DNA of 16,419 bases, from contig JANYDZ010000078.1 of assembly GCA_025363375.1 (NCBI GenBank), positions 1 to 16,419 of the forward strand. Direction: 5' to 3'. The position numbers were made by a program, and so were the translations under genes. The notes beneath the pieces are model-generated. The model was not told the DNA's origin, searched no databases, and saw only the letters and a program-made list of their open reading frames with translations. Numbering within the stretch: position 1 is the first letter of the stretch; each line of letters opens with the position of its first letter. This DNA comes from Hyphomicrobiales bacterium. GTDB taxonomy: Bacteria > Pseudomonadota > Alphaproteobacteria > Rhizobiales > Beijerinckiaceae. Below, in pieces: positions 1 through 7,306 of this stretch.

Positions 1-769
1 CGAGGAACGTGTTGGTGAGCCAGCCGGCGGCGTCGGGCCGCTCGGAAAGCATGGCGCGAATGTCCTCTTGCGCAACCGCGCGCCGGGCGAGGTCGCCGAT
101 TCCCTCGAACATGCCCCATGTGACGAAAACGCCGACGCACAGGAAGGCGACCAGCTTGACGAGCGATTCGACGGCGATCGCCAGAACGAGGCCGTCGTGG
201 TGTTCCGTCGCGTCGATATGGCGGGTTCCGAACGCCATGGCGAAGCCGGCGAGGACAATTGCCACGCCTGCCGCCACCCCGCCCGTCGTGGTCGCGCCCG
301 CGACCGCGCGTCCGGCCTCCAGCGAAGCCAGGACCATCGTCAGCGAATTGGAGATCGCCTTGAGTTGCAAGGCGATATAGGGCGCGATTCCGACAACCGC
401 GATGACCGCGACAAGCGCGGCGACCTTCTCCGATTTGCCGAAGCGGGCGGCCACGAAATCGGCGACCGACGTGATGTTCTGCCTTTTCGCCAGCCTGACG
501 ACGCGAAGCACGAAAGGATAGCCAAAGCCGATCACCAGTATCGGACCGATGTAGGTCGGCAGAAAATCGAGGCCTTGCAGGGACGCCATGCCCACCGAAC
601 CGAAGAATGTCCACGACGTGCAGTAAACCGCCAGGGTCATGGCGTAGATGACCGGACGCGCGGGGCCCGCCACGAAGCCGCGCCCGCGCGTGTCGCCGTA
701 ATGCGCGATGGCGAACAGGGCGCAGAGATAAAGCAGCGCGGTCAGAATAACGGCCCAACTGGCGATCAT
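1..769 (-). CDS. Sodium:solute symporter-type membrane domain, probably N-terminus of a hybrid sensor histidine kinase (partial)
   Basis: This is the first 256 codons of a minus-strand gene that runs off the left edge of the window. The start is ATG at 769-767. The product begins MIASWAVILTALLYLCALFA and stays strongly hydrophobic, with several membrane segments. Residues after about 43 (YAMTLAVYCTSWTFFGSVGM) and the following LPTYIGPIL and NITSVADFVAARFGKS stretches are typical of the SSS/PutP-like domain that forms the N-terminus of NahK/ErcS- and CbrA-type kinases. In that family the symporter domain is followed by PAS, histidine kinase and often receiver domains in the cytoplasm. None of those is inside this window, so the kinase part is inferred from family resemblance. 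A stand-alone symporter remains possible. The gene is divergent from mscL across a 200-bp gap. Confidence 0.75.
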   Translation of the reverse strand, partial: MIASWAVILTALLYLCALFAIAHYGDTRGRGFVAGPARPVIYAMTLAVYCTSWTFFGSVGMASLQGLDFLPTYIGPILVIGFGYPFVLRVVRLAKRQNITSVADFVAARFGKSEKVAALVAVIAVVGIAPYIALQLKAISNSLTMVLASLEAGRAVAGATTTGGVAAGVAIVLAGFAMAFGTRHIDATEHHDGLVLAIAVESLVKLVAFLCVGVFVTWGMFEGIGDLARRAVAQEDIRAMLSERPDAAGWLTNTFL

Positions 770-894
770 CGGGTGGCCCTGGCTCCAATCACAGGGCGTT
801 GCTTATCACGAAAGCGCCGAATTGGGAGCTTGAGCGCGCCGCAAAGCATTGCCGTTGGCAAAATAGGAAGATAGGATGAGCCAAACCTGCGCCA

Positions 895-927
895 GACGAC
901 CACTTGACGACCACTTGACGACCACTT
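895..927. repeat. Three perfect 11-bp direct repeats upstream of mscL
   Basis: GACGACCACTT occurs three times head to tail at 895-905, 906-916 and 917-927. It lies in the gap between the divergent symporter/kinase gene and mscL. Two copies create TTGACG, which resembles a -35 hexamer, at 904-909 and 915-920. An 11-bp period is close to one helical turn, so the repeat could present a binding site on one face of the DNA. It could equally be a neutral tandem duplication. Confidence 0.85.
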
Positions 928-956
928 GGGCGCGCAGGGGCAACGGGACGAATATT

Positions 957-961
957 GGAGG
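957..961 (+). promoter_or_regulatory. Shine-Dalgarno of mscL
   Basis: GGAGG at 957-961 lies 8 nt before ATG 970. It fixes the start there rather than at the in-frame TTG at 955, which would place the ribosome-binding site inside the coding sequence. Confidence 0.8.
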
Positions 962-969
962 CAACAACG

Positions 970-1389
970 ATGCTTAAGGAATTTAAAGATTTTACCATGA
1001 AGGGCAACGTCATCGATCTCGCGTTCGGCGTCATTATCGGCGGCGCGTTTGGAAAGATCATCGATTCGCTGGTCGCCGACATCATCATGCCCATCATCGG
1101 CATGTTCGGAAACTCAAACTTCTCCAACTACTTCATTGGATTGTCGAAAGCCGTCACCGCCACAAACCTGGCCGACGCGCAGAAGCAAGGCGCCGTTCTC
1201 GCCTGGGGCAATTTTGTGACCATGGTGGTAAACTTCATCATCATCGCTTTTGTGCTCTTCATGATTGTGAAGGCCATGAACAACGCCAAGAAGGCCGAGC
1301 CCGCGCCGGCCGCCGCAGCGCCCCCGCCGCCGCCGCCGCGCAGCGAAGTTCTGCTTGAGCAGATCCGCGACGCGCTCGCCAAACGCTAG
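970..1389 (+). CDS. mscL: Large-conductance mechanosensitive channel MscL
   Basis: The product is a 139-residue channel of the inner membrane that opens under high membrane tension and releases solutes after hypo-osmotic shock. It starts MLKEFKDFTMKGNVIDLAFG, matching the N-terminal amphipathic helix and first membrane helix of the family, followed by GVIIGGAFGKII and SLVADIIMPIIG. The second membrane helix is around residues 75-100 (WGNFVTMVVNFIIIAFVLFM). The cytoplasmic C-terminus carries an Ala/Pro-rich linker with a run of six prolines, then the conserved terminal helix LLEQIRDALAKR. The length is normal for the family. The start is supported by GGAGG 8 nt upstream. A strong intrinsic terminator follows 24 bp after the stop, so the gene is probably transcribed alone. 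Confidence 0.97.
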   Translation: MLKEFKDFTMKGNVIDLAFGVIIGGAFGKIIDSLVADIIMPIIGMFGNSNFSNYFIGLSKAVTATNLADAQKQGAVLAWGNFVTMVVNFIIIAFVLFMIVKAMNNAKKAEPAPAAAAPPPPPPRSEVLLEQIRDALAKR

Positions 1390-1412
1390 GCCATCGCGAT
1401 CGCAGGTTTGCG

Positions 1413-1446
1413 CGGCCCGGACGCTTCGCGCGCCCGGGCCGTTTTT
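1413..1446 (+). terminator. Rho-independent terminator of mscL
   Basis: CGGCCCGG (1413-1420) pairs perfectly with CCGGGCCG (1434-1441), and TTTTT (1442-1446) follows directly. The loop can form a small inner CGC/GCG hairpin. The position just after the mscL stop fits termination of that gene. Confidence 0.9.
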
Positions 1447-1528
1447 CGCGGCGTCCCGCCAGGTTGCCGGCGCGGGACCCGCGTGATTAAACGCGGGCGC
1501 CACGTTTCCGTCCCCGCGCCGGCGCCCC

Positions 1529-2602
1529 ATGACAACCCCCGCAAAGAGCAAGACTTTCGAGCCCGACGCGCCCCTGTCGCGACAGTTGTTCACGATCGCC
1601 GTGGGGCTCGCCGGCGGGCTGGCGTTCATGTGGCTGAACATTCCGGCCGGCGCCATGTCCGGCGCCATGGCCCTCGTGGCCGTGGTCGGATCGCTCGCGC
1701 CCGCGTGGATCGTGTCGATGAACGCGCCCCTGCGCTACCTCGCGATGTTGACGTCCGGCGTCTCCATCGGCGCGAGCGTGACAACGCAGACGTTTCACAA
1801 CATCGCCGCCTATCCCGCCAGCGTCGCGGGAATGGTTGTGTGCGTCCTGTGCATGACGCTGGCATCGACGCTGATCTCGATAAAGATTTCCCGCTGGGAC
1901 CGAACCACGGCGGTCCTCGCCGCCGTGCCCGGCGCCATGGGCTATGTTCTGTCGGCGGTGATCACGACGGGCGCCAACGCGCCGCGCGTCGTCACAGTGC
2001 AGATGATGCGCGTGTTCTTCCTCGTCTGCCTCGTGCCCCTGGCGATCAAGGAGACGGGCGCGGACGTCGCCGCCCTGACAACGCGCGCCAGCGATTCCCT
2101 GGCAATGTTCACAACCGAATTTCTGATTGGCGGCGCCGTCGGGCTTCTGTTCACACGCTGGAAAATCATCGGCGGCATGTTTCTGGGCGCCATGTTCGTC
2201 TCCGGCGTTTTCCACGCGACGGAAATGGCCGTTGGACGCGCGCCGCTGCCGATCCTGATCCTGGGACAGGCGATGATCGGCACCTGGACCGGTTCGCGTT
2301 TCGCCGGCTTCGACTGGGGCCAGTTCTGGCGCGAGGCGCCGAGCATGCTGGCGGCCATCGGAGTTTCCATCGCGATTTCGGCGGTTTTCGCCGTCGCCGC
2401 TTCAACCCTGTTGGGCCTGCCCTTTGGAGCAACGTTTCTCGCCTATTCGCCCGGCGGCATGGAGGCGATGACGGTGCTCGCCATGGCGCTCGGCGTCGAT
2501 CCCTTCTACGTCGCCGCGCATCATCTGGCGCGGTTTGTGATGTTGCATGTGGGGTTGCCGCTGACGCTGCACTACTGGATCGGGAAGAAGCCGGAGGCAT
2601 GA
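1529..2602 (+). CDS. AbrB-family integral membrane protein (duplicated AbrB domain)
   Basis: The product is a 357-residue polytopic inner-membrane protein. It belongs to the Gram-negative AbrB membrane family (often mislabelled as a transcriptional regulator, and unrelated to the Bacillus AbrB DNA-binding protein). The family has two homologous halves of about five membrane helices. Both halves carry the family's Pro-Gly-rich motif: PGAMGYVLSAV at residues 134-144, followed by VTVQMMRVFFLV, and PGGMEAMTVLAMALG from residue 308, followed by FVAAHHLARFVML-like sequence. The N-terminal half also shows IPAGAMSGAMALV. Members are thought to be transporters, but the substrate is unknown here. No clear Shine-Dalgarno precedes ATG 1529. 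It is the start nearest the first hydrophobic segment that leaves a short charged N-terminus. The gene stands apart from mscL behind a terminator. Confidence 0.85.
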   Translation: MTTPAKSKTFEPDAPLSRQLFTIAVGLAGGLAFMWLNIPAGAMSGAMALVAVVGSLAPAWIVSMNAPLRYLAMLTSGVSIGASVTTQTFHNIAAYPASVAGMVVCVLCMTLASTLISIKISRWDRTTAVLAAVPGAMGYVLSAVITTGANAPRVVTVQMMRVFFLVCLVPLAIKETGADVAALTTRASDSLAMFTTEFLIGGAVGLLFTRWKIIGGMFLGAMFVSGVFHATEMAVGRAPLPILILGQAMIGTWTGSRFAGFDWGQFWREAPSMLAAIGVSIAISAVFAVAASTLLGLPFGATFLAYSPGGMEAMTVLAMALGVDPFYVAAHHLARFVMLHVGLPLTLHYWIGKKPEA

Positions 2603-2904
2603 GGGGGGCGTAGATCGTGGGGCGGGTTTTGAGCCGGGCCGCTGAAAAATGGAAACAGGAGCCGCGCGAGTGGACCGAGGCAAAGAACCCGTTCGCGATC
2701 ATGTTTGGCGAAAGGTTCGACCGGACATGACCTTCAACCCGGCCCCGCACACAGGATTCCTGACAGGCCCTGATTGTCCGGTTCATTCATTTATTTGTCC
2801 ACGTCGCCTCCCCCTCCCTCCGCCGCCCTTTCGCTTGCCGCGCGAATTCGCCTATGCTGCGGCAAAGCCGGGCGCCCAGCCCCGGCGTCCAGCGGAGGAA
2901 CCTC
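2603..2904. other. Non-coding gap upstream of the hydroxy-acid dehydrogenase pair
   Basis: No convincing gene lies in these 302 bp. It should hold the promoter and leader of the two dehydrogenase genes, but I find no good sigma70-like hexamer pair. Visible details are two TTGTCC copies (2774-2779 and 2795-2800, 21 bp apart, two helical turns), an AT-richer stretch around 2783-2796, and a pyrimidine tract at 2806-2819. No terminator-like hairpin for the upstream gene is evident. Confidence 0.6.
2894..2899 (+). promoter_or_regulatory. Shine-Dalgarno of the first hydroxy-acid dehydrogenase
   Basis: GGAGGA ends 5 nt before ATG 2905. It selects that codon over the in-frame ATG at 2854. Starting at 2905 also puts the twin-arginine motif at the normal distance from the N-terminus. 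Confidence 0.85.
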
Positions 2905-4188
2905 ATGCAAGATCGATTCAACCCGTTGCAATTCGACAGCGCGGCCAACCGCCGCCGTTTCCTGCAGTTTCTCGGCTCCAGCGCCGCCGTGAGCTGGAGC
3001 GGATCGGCGCTTGCGCAAGCGCTTGAAGCGCGCAAACATTTGCCCGACCCGATGGTCTGGGCGCCGCGCGACGTGAACAACATGATCGCTACGCCGAAGG
3101 ACGCGATCAACGTGTTCGATTTCGAAAGCGTCGCGCGCAAGAATATTCCGCCGGCGCATTTCGGCTACATGGCGTCGGGCATCGACGACGAGGTGACCCT
3201 GCGCGCCAACCGCGAGGGCTTTCAGAAGTTTCAGCTGCGGCCGCGCCGTCTCGTCGATGTCGGCAAGGTCGACATGAGCGTCAATATTTTCGGCAACAAA
3301 TACGATTCGCCGATTTTCCTCGCGCCCATCGGCGGCCACAAGGGCTACAATCCCGAAGGCGAGTCCGCGACGGCGCGCGGCGCCAAAACCGGCAACCACC
3401 TGATGATGCTGTCGACGCAGACGACGACCTCGCCCGAAGACGTGATGGCCGCGCGCGGCGGACCCATCTGGTTCCAGCTCTACGCCACCAACAAGTTCGA
3501 AGTCGCGAAACACCATGTCGAGCGCGCCGAGCGCGCCGGCTGCACCGCCGTCGCGGTGACGGTGGACCGCAGCGGCGGGCGCAATCAGGAGACGTTGTTC
3601 CGGCTGCGCCGCGAGGACACGCGCAATTGCGGCGACTGCCATTCAACAGCGTCGGGCGGCGGCGGCCAGCGCATCGAAACCAAGGGCCGGCCCATGTACG
3701 AGGGCGCCGATCTCGCCGGCCTCGCCAATATCCAGGCCTCGGCCATGACCTGGGATTACGTCAAGCGCATCCGCGACGCGACCAGGATGAAAGTCGTGAT
3801 CAAGGGCCTGCTGGCGCACGAGGACGCGAAAATCGCCGCTGAACTGGGCTTTGACGGGATCATTGTGTCGAACCACGGAGGGCGTTCGGACGAAGCGGGC
3901 CGCTCGACCATCGAGACCCTGCCGGAAATGGTCGAGGCGGTGGGCGGGCGTCTGCCGGTGTTCGTCGACAGCGGCTTCCGCCGCGGCACCGATGTGGTCA
4001 AGGCGATGGCCATGGGCGCCGCGGGCGTGTTCGTGGGCCGGCCCTACATCTGGGGCCTCGGCGCCTTCGGCCAGCCCGGCGTCGAGCGGGTGCTGGAATT
4101 GCTGCGCACGGAACTGATGGCCGCAATGCAACAGGCCGGCGCGCCGAGCCTCAAGCATCTGGCGCCCTCGATGGTGAAGCGGGTGTAA
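2905..4188 (+). CDS. Tat-exported FMN-dependent alpha-hydroxy-acid dehydrogenase with a CXXCH heme-c motif (copy 1)
   Basis: This 427-residue protein belongs to the LldD / glycolate oxidase / flavocytochrome b2 family, which oxidises 2-hydroxy acids to 2-keto acids on FMN. A twin-arginine signal is visible (NRRRFLQ, residues 15-21), then a hydrophobic stretch and an ALAQA-type cleavage site near residue 39, so the enzyme should act in the periplasm. By alignment from memory to glycolate oxidase the catalytic set is complete: Tyr88, Tyr193, Asp221, Lys300, His324 and Arg327, with the FMN-phosphate motif DSGFRRGTDV. In the variable loop after Asp221 sits C242-G-D-C245-H246, a heme-c attachment signature not usual in this family. 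PMYEG follows and offers a Met as possible distal ligand. The substrate is unknown. The next gene, 22 bp downstream, is a close paralogue. A disulfide or metal role for the two Cys is the main alternative to heme. Confidence 0.9.
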   Translation: MQDRFNPLQFDSAANRRRFLQFLGSSAAVSWSGSALAQALEARKHLPDPMVWAPRDVNNMIATPKDAINVFDFESVARKNIPPAHFGYMASGIDDEVTLRANREGFQKFQLRPRRLVDVGKVDMSVNIFGNKYDSPIFLAPIGGHKGYNPEGESATARGAKTGNHLMMLSTQTTTSPEDVMAARGGPIWFQLYATNKFEVAKHHVERAERAGCTAVAVTVDRSGGRNQETLFRLRREDTRNCGDCHSTASGGGGQRIETKGRPMYEGADLAGLANIQASAMTWDYVKRIRDATRMKVVIKGLLAHEDAKIAAELGFDGIIVSNHGGRSDEAGRSTIETLPEMVEAVGGRLPVFVDSGFRRGTDVVKAMAMGAAGVFVGRPYIWGLGAFGQPGVERVLELLRTELMAAMQQAGAPSLKHLAPSMVKRV

Positions 4189-4210
4189 TTCAAGCGTCCT
4201 GGAGGACAAC

Positions 4211-5488
4211 ATGATGATTCAATCGGACAATTCACAATTCGACGCGCGCGCCAATCGGCGGCGGTTCCTGCAATATCTGGCGGGCAGCGCCAGCGTCGCC
4301 TGGACGGGCGGCGGCCTCGCCCACGCGCTGGAAGCGCCGAACCGCCTGCCGGACCCCATGGTGTGGGCGCCGCGCGATCTGGATCATCTCATCGCCGCCC
4401 CGAAGGACGCCATCAACGTTTTCGATTTCGAGGCGGTGGCCAAGAAAACCATGCAGCCCCAGCATTTCGGCTACATGACGTCGGGCATCGACGACGAGGT
4501 GACGTTGCGCGCCAACCGCGCGGGATTTCTCAAATATCAGCTGCGCCCGCGCCGGCTTGTGGATGTGAGCAAGGTCGATATGAGCATCGAATTGTTCGGC
4601 CAAAAATATCCAACGCCGATTATCGTCGCGCCCACCGGCGGCCACGGCTCCTACCACGCGGACGGCGAAATCGCGACCGCCAAGGCCGCGAGGGCGGGCG
4701 ACCATTTGATGATCCTGTCCAACCAGACCTCGCGCGCCGTCGAGGATGTGCTGGCGGCGCGCGGCAGGCCGATCTGGTTCCAGCTCTACGCCAGCAACAA
4801 ATTCGAGGTGGCCCGGCACCACGTCGAACGCGCTGAAAAGGCCGGGTGCCTCGCGGTCACCGTGACTGTGGACCGCAGCGGCGGGCGCAATCAGGAACAG
4901 CTGGCGCGCCTGCGCCGGGCCAATCCCGTGGATTGCACCGCCTGCCATGAAACACCCAATGGCCCGGCCGCCCTCGGCAGCCATGGCAAACCCATGTACG
5001 AGGGCGTCGATCTGTCCGGCCTGCAGAACACCCAGGCTTCGATGATGTCGTGGGATTATTTGAAGCGCATCCGCGACGCGACGAAAATGAAATGCATCAT
5101 CAAGGGCATTCTCAGCGCCGAGGACGCCCGGATCGCCGCCCAACTTGGCTATGACGGAATCATCGTGTCGAACCATGGCGGACGCGCCGACGAATCCGGC
5201 GCCTCAACCATCGAGACCCTGCCGGAGATCATCGCGGAGATTGGCGGCAAAATGCCGATCCTGATCGACAGCGGCTTCCGGCGCGGCACCGATATCGTCA
5301 AGGCGCTGGCCATGGGCGCGACCGGCGTCGCCGTGGGGCGTCCCTACCTCTGGGGCCTCGGCGCCTTCGGCCAGCCCGGCGTCGAGCGGGTGCTCGAGCT
5401 GATGCGGACGGAGTTACTGGCCGCGATGCAGCAGGCCGGCGCGCCAACGATCAAGCATCTCGTGCCCTCGATGGTGAAGCGCGCCTGA
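4211..5488 (+). CDS. Tat-exported FMN-dependent alpha-hydroxy-acid dehydrogenase with a CXXCH heme-c motif (copy 2)
   Basis: This 425-residue protein is a tandem paralogue of the preceding gene, roughly 70% identical by eye. It shares the twin-arginine motif NRRRFLQ, a LAHA cleavage site before LEA, Tyr88, the SNHGGR motif (His322, Arg325) and DSGFRRGTDI, so it should also be an active exported flavoenzyme. Its loop carries C242-T-A-C245-H246 at exactly the same residue number as in copy 1, although the flanking loop sequence differs and is two residues shorter. That conservation argues for a functional cofactor site. GGAGGA at 4201-4206 serves two adjacent ATGs, 4211 and 4214, and either could be used. 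The 22-bp gap from copy 1 implies a shared transcript. The copies may differ in substrate or form a heterodimer; neither can be told from sequence. Confidence 0.9.
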   Translation: MMIQSDNSQFDARANRRRFLQYLAGSASVAWTGGGLAHALEAPNRLPDPMVWAPRDLDHLIAAPKDAINVFDFEAVAKKTMQPQHFGYMTSGIDDEVTLRANRAGFLKYQLRPRRLVDVSKVDMSIELFGQKYPTPIIVAPTGGHGSYHADGEIATAKAARAGDHLMILSNQTSRAVEDVLAARGRPIWFQLYASNKFEVARHHVERAEKAGCLAVTVTVDRSGGRNQEQLARLRRANPVDCTACHETPNGPAALGSHGKPMYEGVDLSGLQNTQASMMSWDYLKRIRDATKMKCIIKGILSAEDARIAAQLGYDGIIVSNHGGRADESGASTIETLPEIIAEIGGKMPILIDSGFRRGTDIVKALAMGATGVAVGRPYLWGLGAFGQPGVERVLELMRTELLAAMQQAGAPTIKHLVPSMVKRA

Positions 5489-5615
5489 CCGGGGCGCCTG
5501 GCGTTGTTCGGGCGTAAAGCGGGCAAACCAGGATTCGTCGCGCCGGATATTGGCAAACTGCGCTTACGCTCAAGATGATCAGGATTCCACTGCGACCGCA
5601 GGCTCGGCGACGACG

Positions 5616-5670
5616 CTTGCCTAATCCCGGCGCAGCGCTTAAACCCCAGCAGATACTTGCCTATTCGGGG
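5616..5670. repeat. Imperfect 15-bp direct repeat upstream of fabI
   Basis: CTTGCCTAATCCCGG (5616-5630) recurs as CTTGCCTATTCGGGG (5656-5670), with 12 of 15 positions the same and a 40-bp centre-to-centre distance. It lies in the 247-bp gap before fabI, where the fabI promoter must be. It could be a pair of operator sites or chance. No convincing promoter hexamers were found nearby. Confidence 0.4.
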
Positions 5671-5735
5671 CTGAGCGAGCCTCGCCCACCGGGTGCGCAC
5701 ATTTCACAGGACCAGATTTCGGAGCACGGGCCGGC

Positions 5736-6545
5736 ATGAATTTTCTGGCAGGCAAACGCGGCCTCATCATGGGCGTCGCAAACAATCGTTCGATCGCCTG
5801 GGGAATCGCGCGGGCTGTGCGCAACGCCGGCGCCGAGCTGGCCTTTACCTATCAGGGCGAGGCTTTGGAGAAACGGGTGCGACCGCTCGCGGCGGAACTG
5901 GACGCCGCCGTCGTCGGCCATTGCGATGTGACGGACCCCGCCAGCATTGACGCGGTCTTCGCGGAAGTCGAGAAACTCTGGGGCAAGCTGGACTTCGTCG
6001 TCCATTGCATCGCCTTCTCCGACAAGGACCAACTGACGGGCCGCTACATCGAGACAACCGCCGACAATTTCACCAAATCCCTGCTGATCTCCTGTTACTC
6101 CTTCACCGCCGTCGCCCAACGGGCGGAAAAGCTGATGAAAGACGGGGGCTCGCTGCTTACGCTGACTTATTACGGCGCGGAAAAATGGATGCCGCATTAC
6201 AATGTCATGGGCGTCGCCAAGGCGGCGCTGGAGGCCAGCGTGCGTTACCTCGCCGCCGACCTTGGCGAGAAGAACATCCGCGTCAACGCGATTTCCGCCG
6301 GGCCCATAAAGACTTTGGCCGCCTCGGGCATCGGCGATTTCCGCTACATTCTGAAGTGGAACGAGTACAATTCCCCGTTGCGCCGCACGGTGACCATCGA
6401 GGAGGTCGGCGAATCCGCCGCGTTCCTGCTGTCGCCGATGTCGCGCGGCGTCACCGGCGAGATCTTGCACGTCGACGCCGGTTATCATGTCGTCGGCATG
6501 AAAAACCCCGCCGCGCCGGATATCTCGATCGTGGGCAAGGACTGA
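5736..6545 (+). CDS. fabI: Enoyl-[acyl-carrier-protein] reductase (NADH) FabI
   Basis: The 269-residue cytoplasmic enzyme reduces trans-2-enoyl-ACP to acyl-ACP, the last step of each fatty-acid elongation cycle, and is the triclosan target class. It has the divergent SDR cofactor motif of FabI near the N-terminus (GLIMGVANNRSIAWGIA), the CDVTD and VHCIAF segments, and the catalytic pair Tyr155 and Lys162 in HYNVMGVAK. The YYGAEKWMPHYN context and VNAISAGPIKTLAASGI are characteristic of alphaproteobacterial FabI rather than FabG. The length is normal. A GGAG at 5721-5724 lies 11 nt before ATG 5736, a little far. A histidine phosphatase gene follows after 40 bp and is likely co-transcribed. Confidence 0.97.
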   Translation: MNFLAGKRGLIMGVANNRSIAWGIARAVRNAGAELAFTYQGEALEKRVRPLAAELDAAVVGHCDVTDPASIDAVFAEVEKLWGKLDFVVHCIAFSDKDQLTGRYIETTADNFTKSLLISCYSFTAVAQRAEKLMKDGGSLLTLTYYGAEKWMPHYNVMGVAKAALEASVRYLAADLGEKNIRVNAISAGPIKTLAASGIGDFRYILKWNEYNSPLRRTVTIEEVGESAAFLLSPMSRGVTGEILHVDAGYHVVGMKNPAAPDISIVGKD

Positions 6546-6585
6546 AGCGGGCATCCGCGCGATTCCCATTGAGGCGAGAGCGCCG

Positions 6586-7173
6586 TTGACCAGCCACCGC
6601 CTTATTTTCATCCGCCATGGCGAGACCGACTGGAACGTCGAGAGTCGTTTGCAGGGCCAGCACGACACGCCCCTCAACGGACGCGGCCGCGATCAGGCGA
6701 GCGCCGTGGGCCGGCAGGTGCGCGACTGGCGCGGGCCGGATCTCGCCGACCTGAAATTCGTGGCTTCGCCGCTGTCGCGCACCCGCGACACGATGCAGCT
6801 CGCGAGAACCGCCATGGGGCTGCCGCCCGACGCCTACGACACCGACACCCGCCTCTTGGAGCTCACCTTCGGACGCTGGGAGGGACTGACCTGGGAAGAA
6901 TTGAAAGCCCGCGACCCCTGGGCGGCCAAAGCCCGCGAGGGCGACAAGTGGAACTTCACCCCGCCCGGCGGAGAGAGCTACGCCATGCTGGCCGAAAGGC
7001 TGACGCCGTGGCTCGCATCCATCGACCGCGAGACGGTCGTTGTCTCGCATGGCGGCGTCGCGCGCGTCCTGATGGCGCTCATCGCGAATATCGCAATGGA
7101 ACGCGCGCCGAAATCCGACATTCATCAGGGACGAGCGCTGATCTTCGAGGCCGGGCGCTGCTATTGGTTGTGA
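6586..7173 (+). CDS. Histidine phosphatase family protein (phosphoglycerate mutase-like)
   Basis: This is a 195-residue cytoplasmic member of histidine phosphatase branch 1. The phosphate-accepting His11 lies in IRHGETDWN, followed by the usual QGQHDTPLNGRG segment. The second catalytic His155 is in VVVSHGGVARVL, and the acidic residue is in LLELTFGRWEGL. These enzymes include phosphoglycerate mutases and small-molecule phosphatases, and sequence alone does not give the substrate. The start is TTG 6586, because no ATG or GTG lies near the RHG motif at the right distance. A GAGGCGAGAG purine stretch just upstream can act as ribosome-binding site. The gene follows fabI by 40 bp. The fabI / phosphatase / aroC neighbourhood is familiar from Rhizobiales, but here two genes separate the last pair. 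Confidence 0.9.
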   Translation: MTSHRLIFIRHGETDWNVESRLQGQHDTPLNGRGRDQASAVGRQVRDWRGPDLADLKFVASPLSRTRDTMQLARTAMGLPPDAYDTDTRLLELTFGRWEGLTWEELKARDPWAAKAREGDKWNFTPPGGESYAMLAERLTPWLASIDRETVVVSHGGVARVLMALIANIAMERAPKSDIHQGRALIFEAGRCYWL

Positions 7174-7306
7174 AGCCAAGCGAATCCCCACAGAGGCGAC
7201 GCGCGTTAATTGCGAGTTCATGCGGGGGGCGCCATAAGGTTTGATTGACGGGCGGATGCCCTGAATGATTGAGGAATTTTAGTCGCTGATCAAACCGACG
7301 GGACGC

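Noticed and set aside
68..874. A 268-codon plus-strand open frame at the left edge
   Set aside because: The minus strand here encodes a clear symporter-like membrane domain with recognisable motifs. The plus-strand reading is Arg/Asp/His-rich with no motif.
1408..2613. A 401-codon plus-strand frame overlapping the AbrB-family gene
   Set aside because: It starts inside the mscL terminator and is extremely Arg-rich. The overlapping frame has the membrane-protein composition and duplicated motifs.
2774..2858. Possible promoter hexamers before the dehydrogenase pair (TTGTCC, TTGCCG with TATGCT)
   Set aside because: The spacings are wrong (12 bp for TTGCCG/TATGCT) or no -10 partner exists, so I do not call a promoter.
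2854..2904. Upstream ATG 2854 as start of the first dehydrogenase
   Set aside because: It lacks a Shine-Dalgarno and would put the twin-arginine motif behind about 17 extra residues. ATG 2905 has GGAGGA 5 nt upstream, matching the paralogue.
4232..5176. A 314-codon minus-strand frame opposite the second dehydrogenase, echoed opposite the first
   Set aside because: The same antisense pattern recurs because the two sense genes are paralogues. No start signal or motif supports it.
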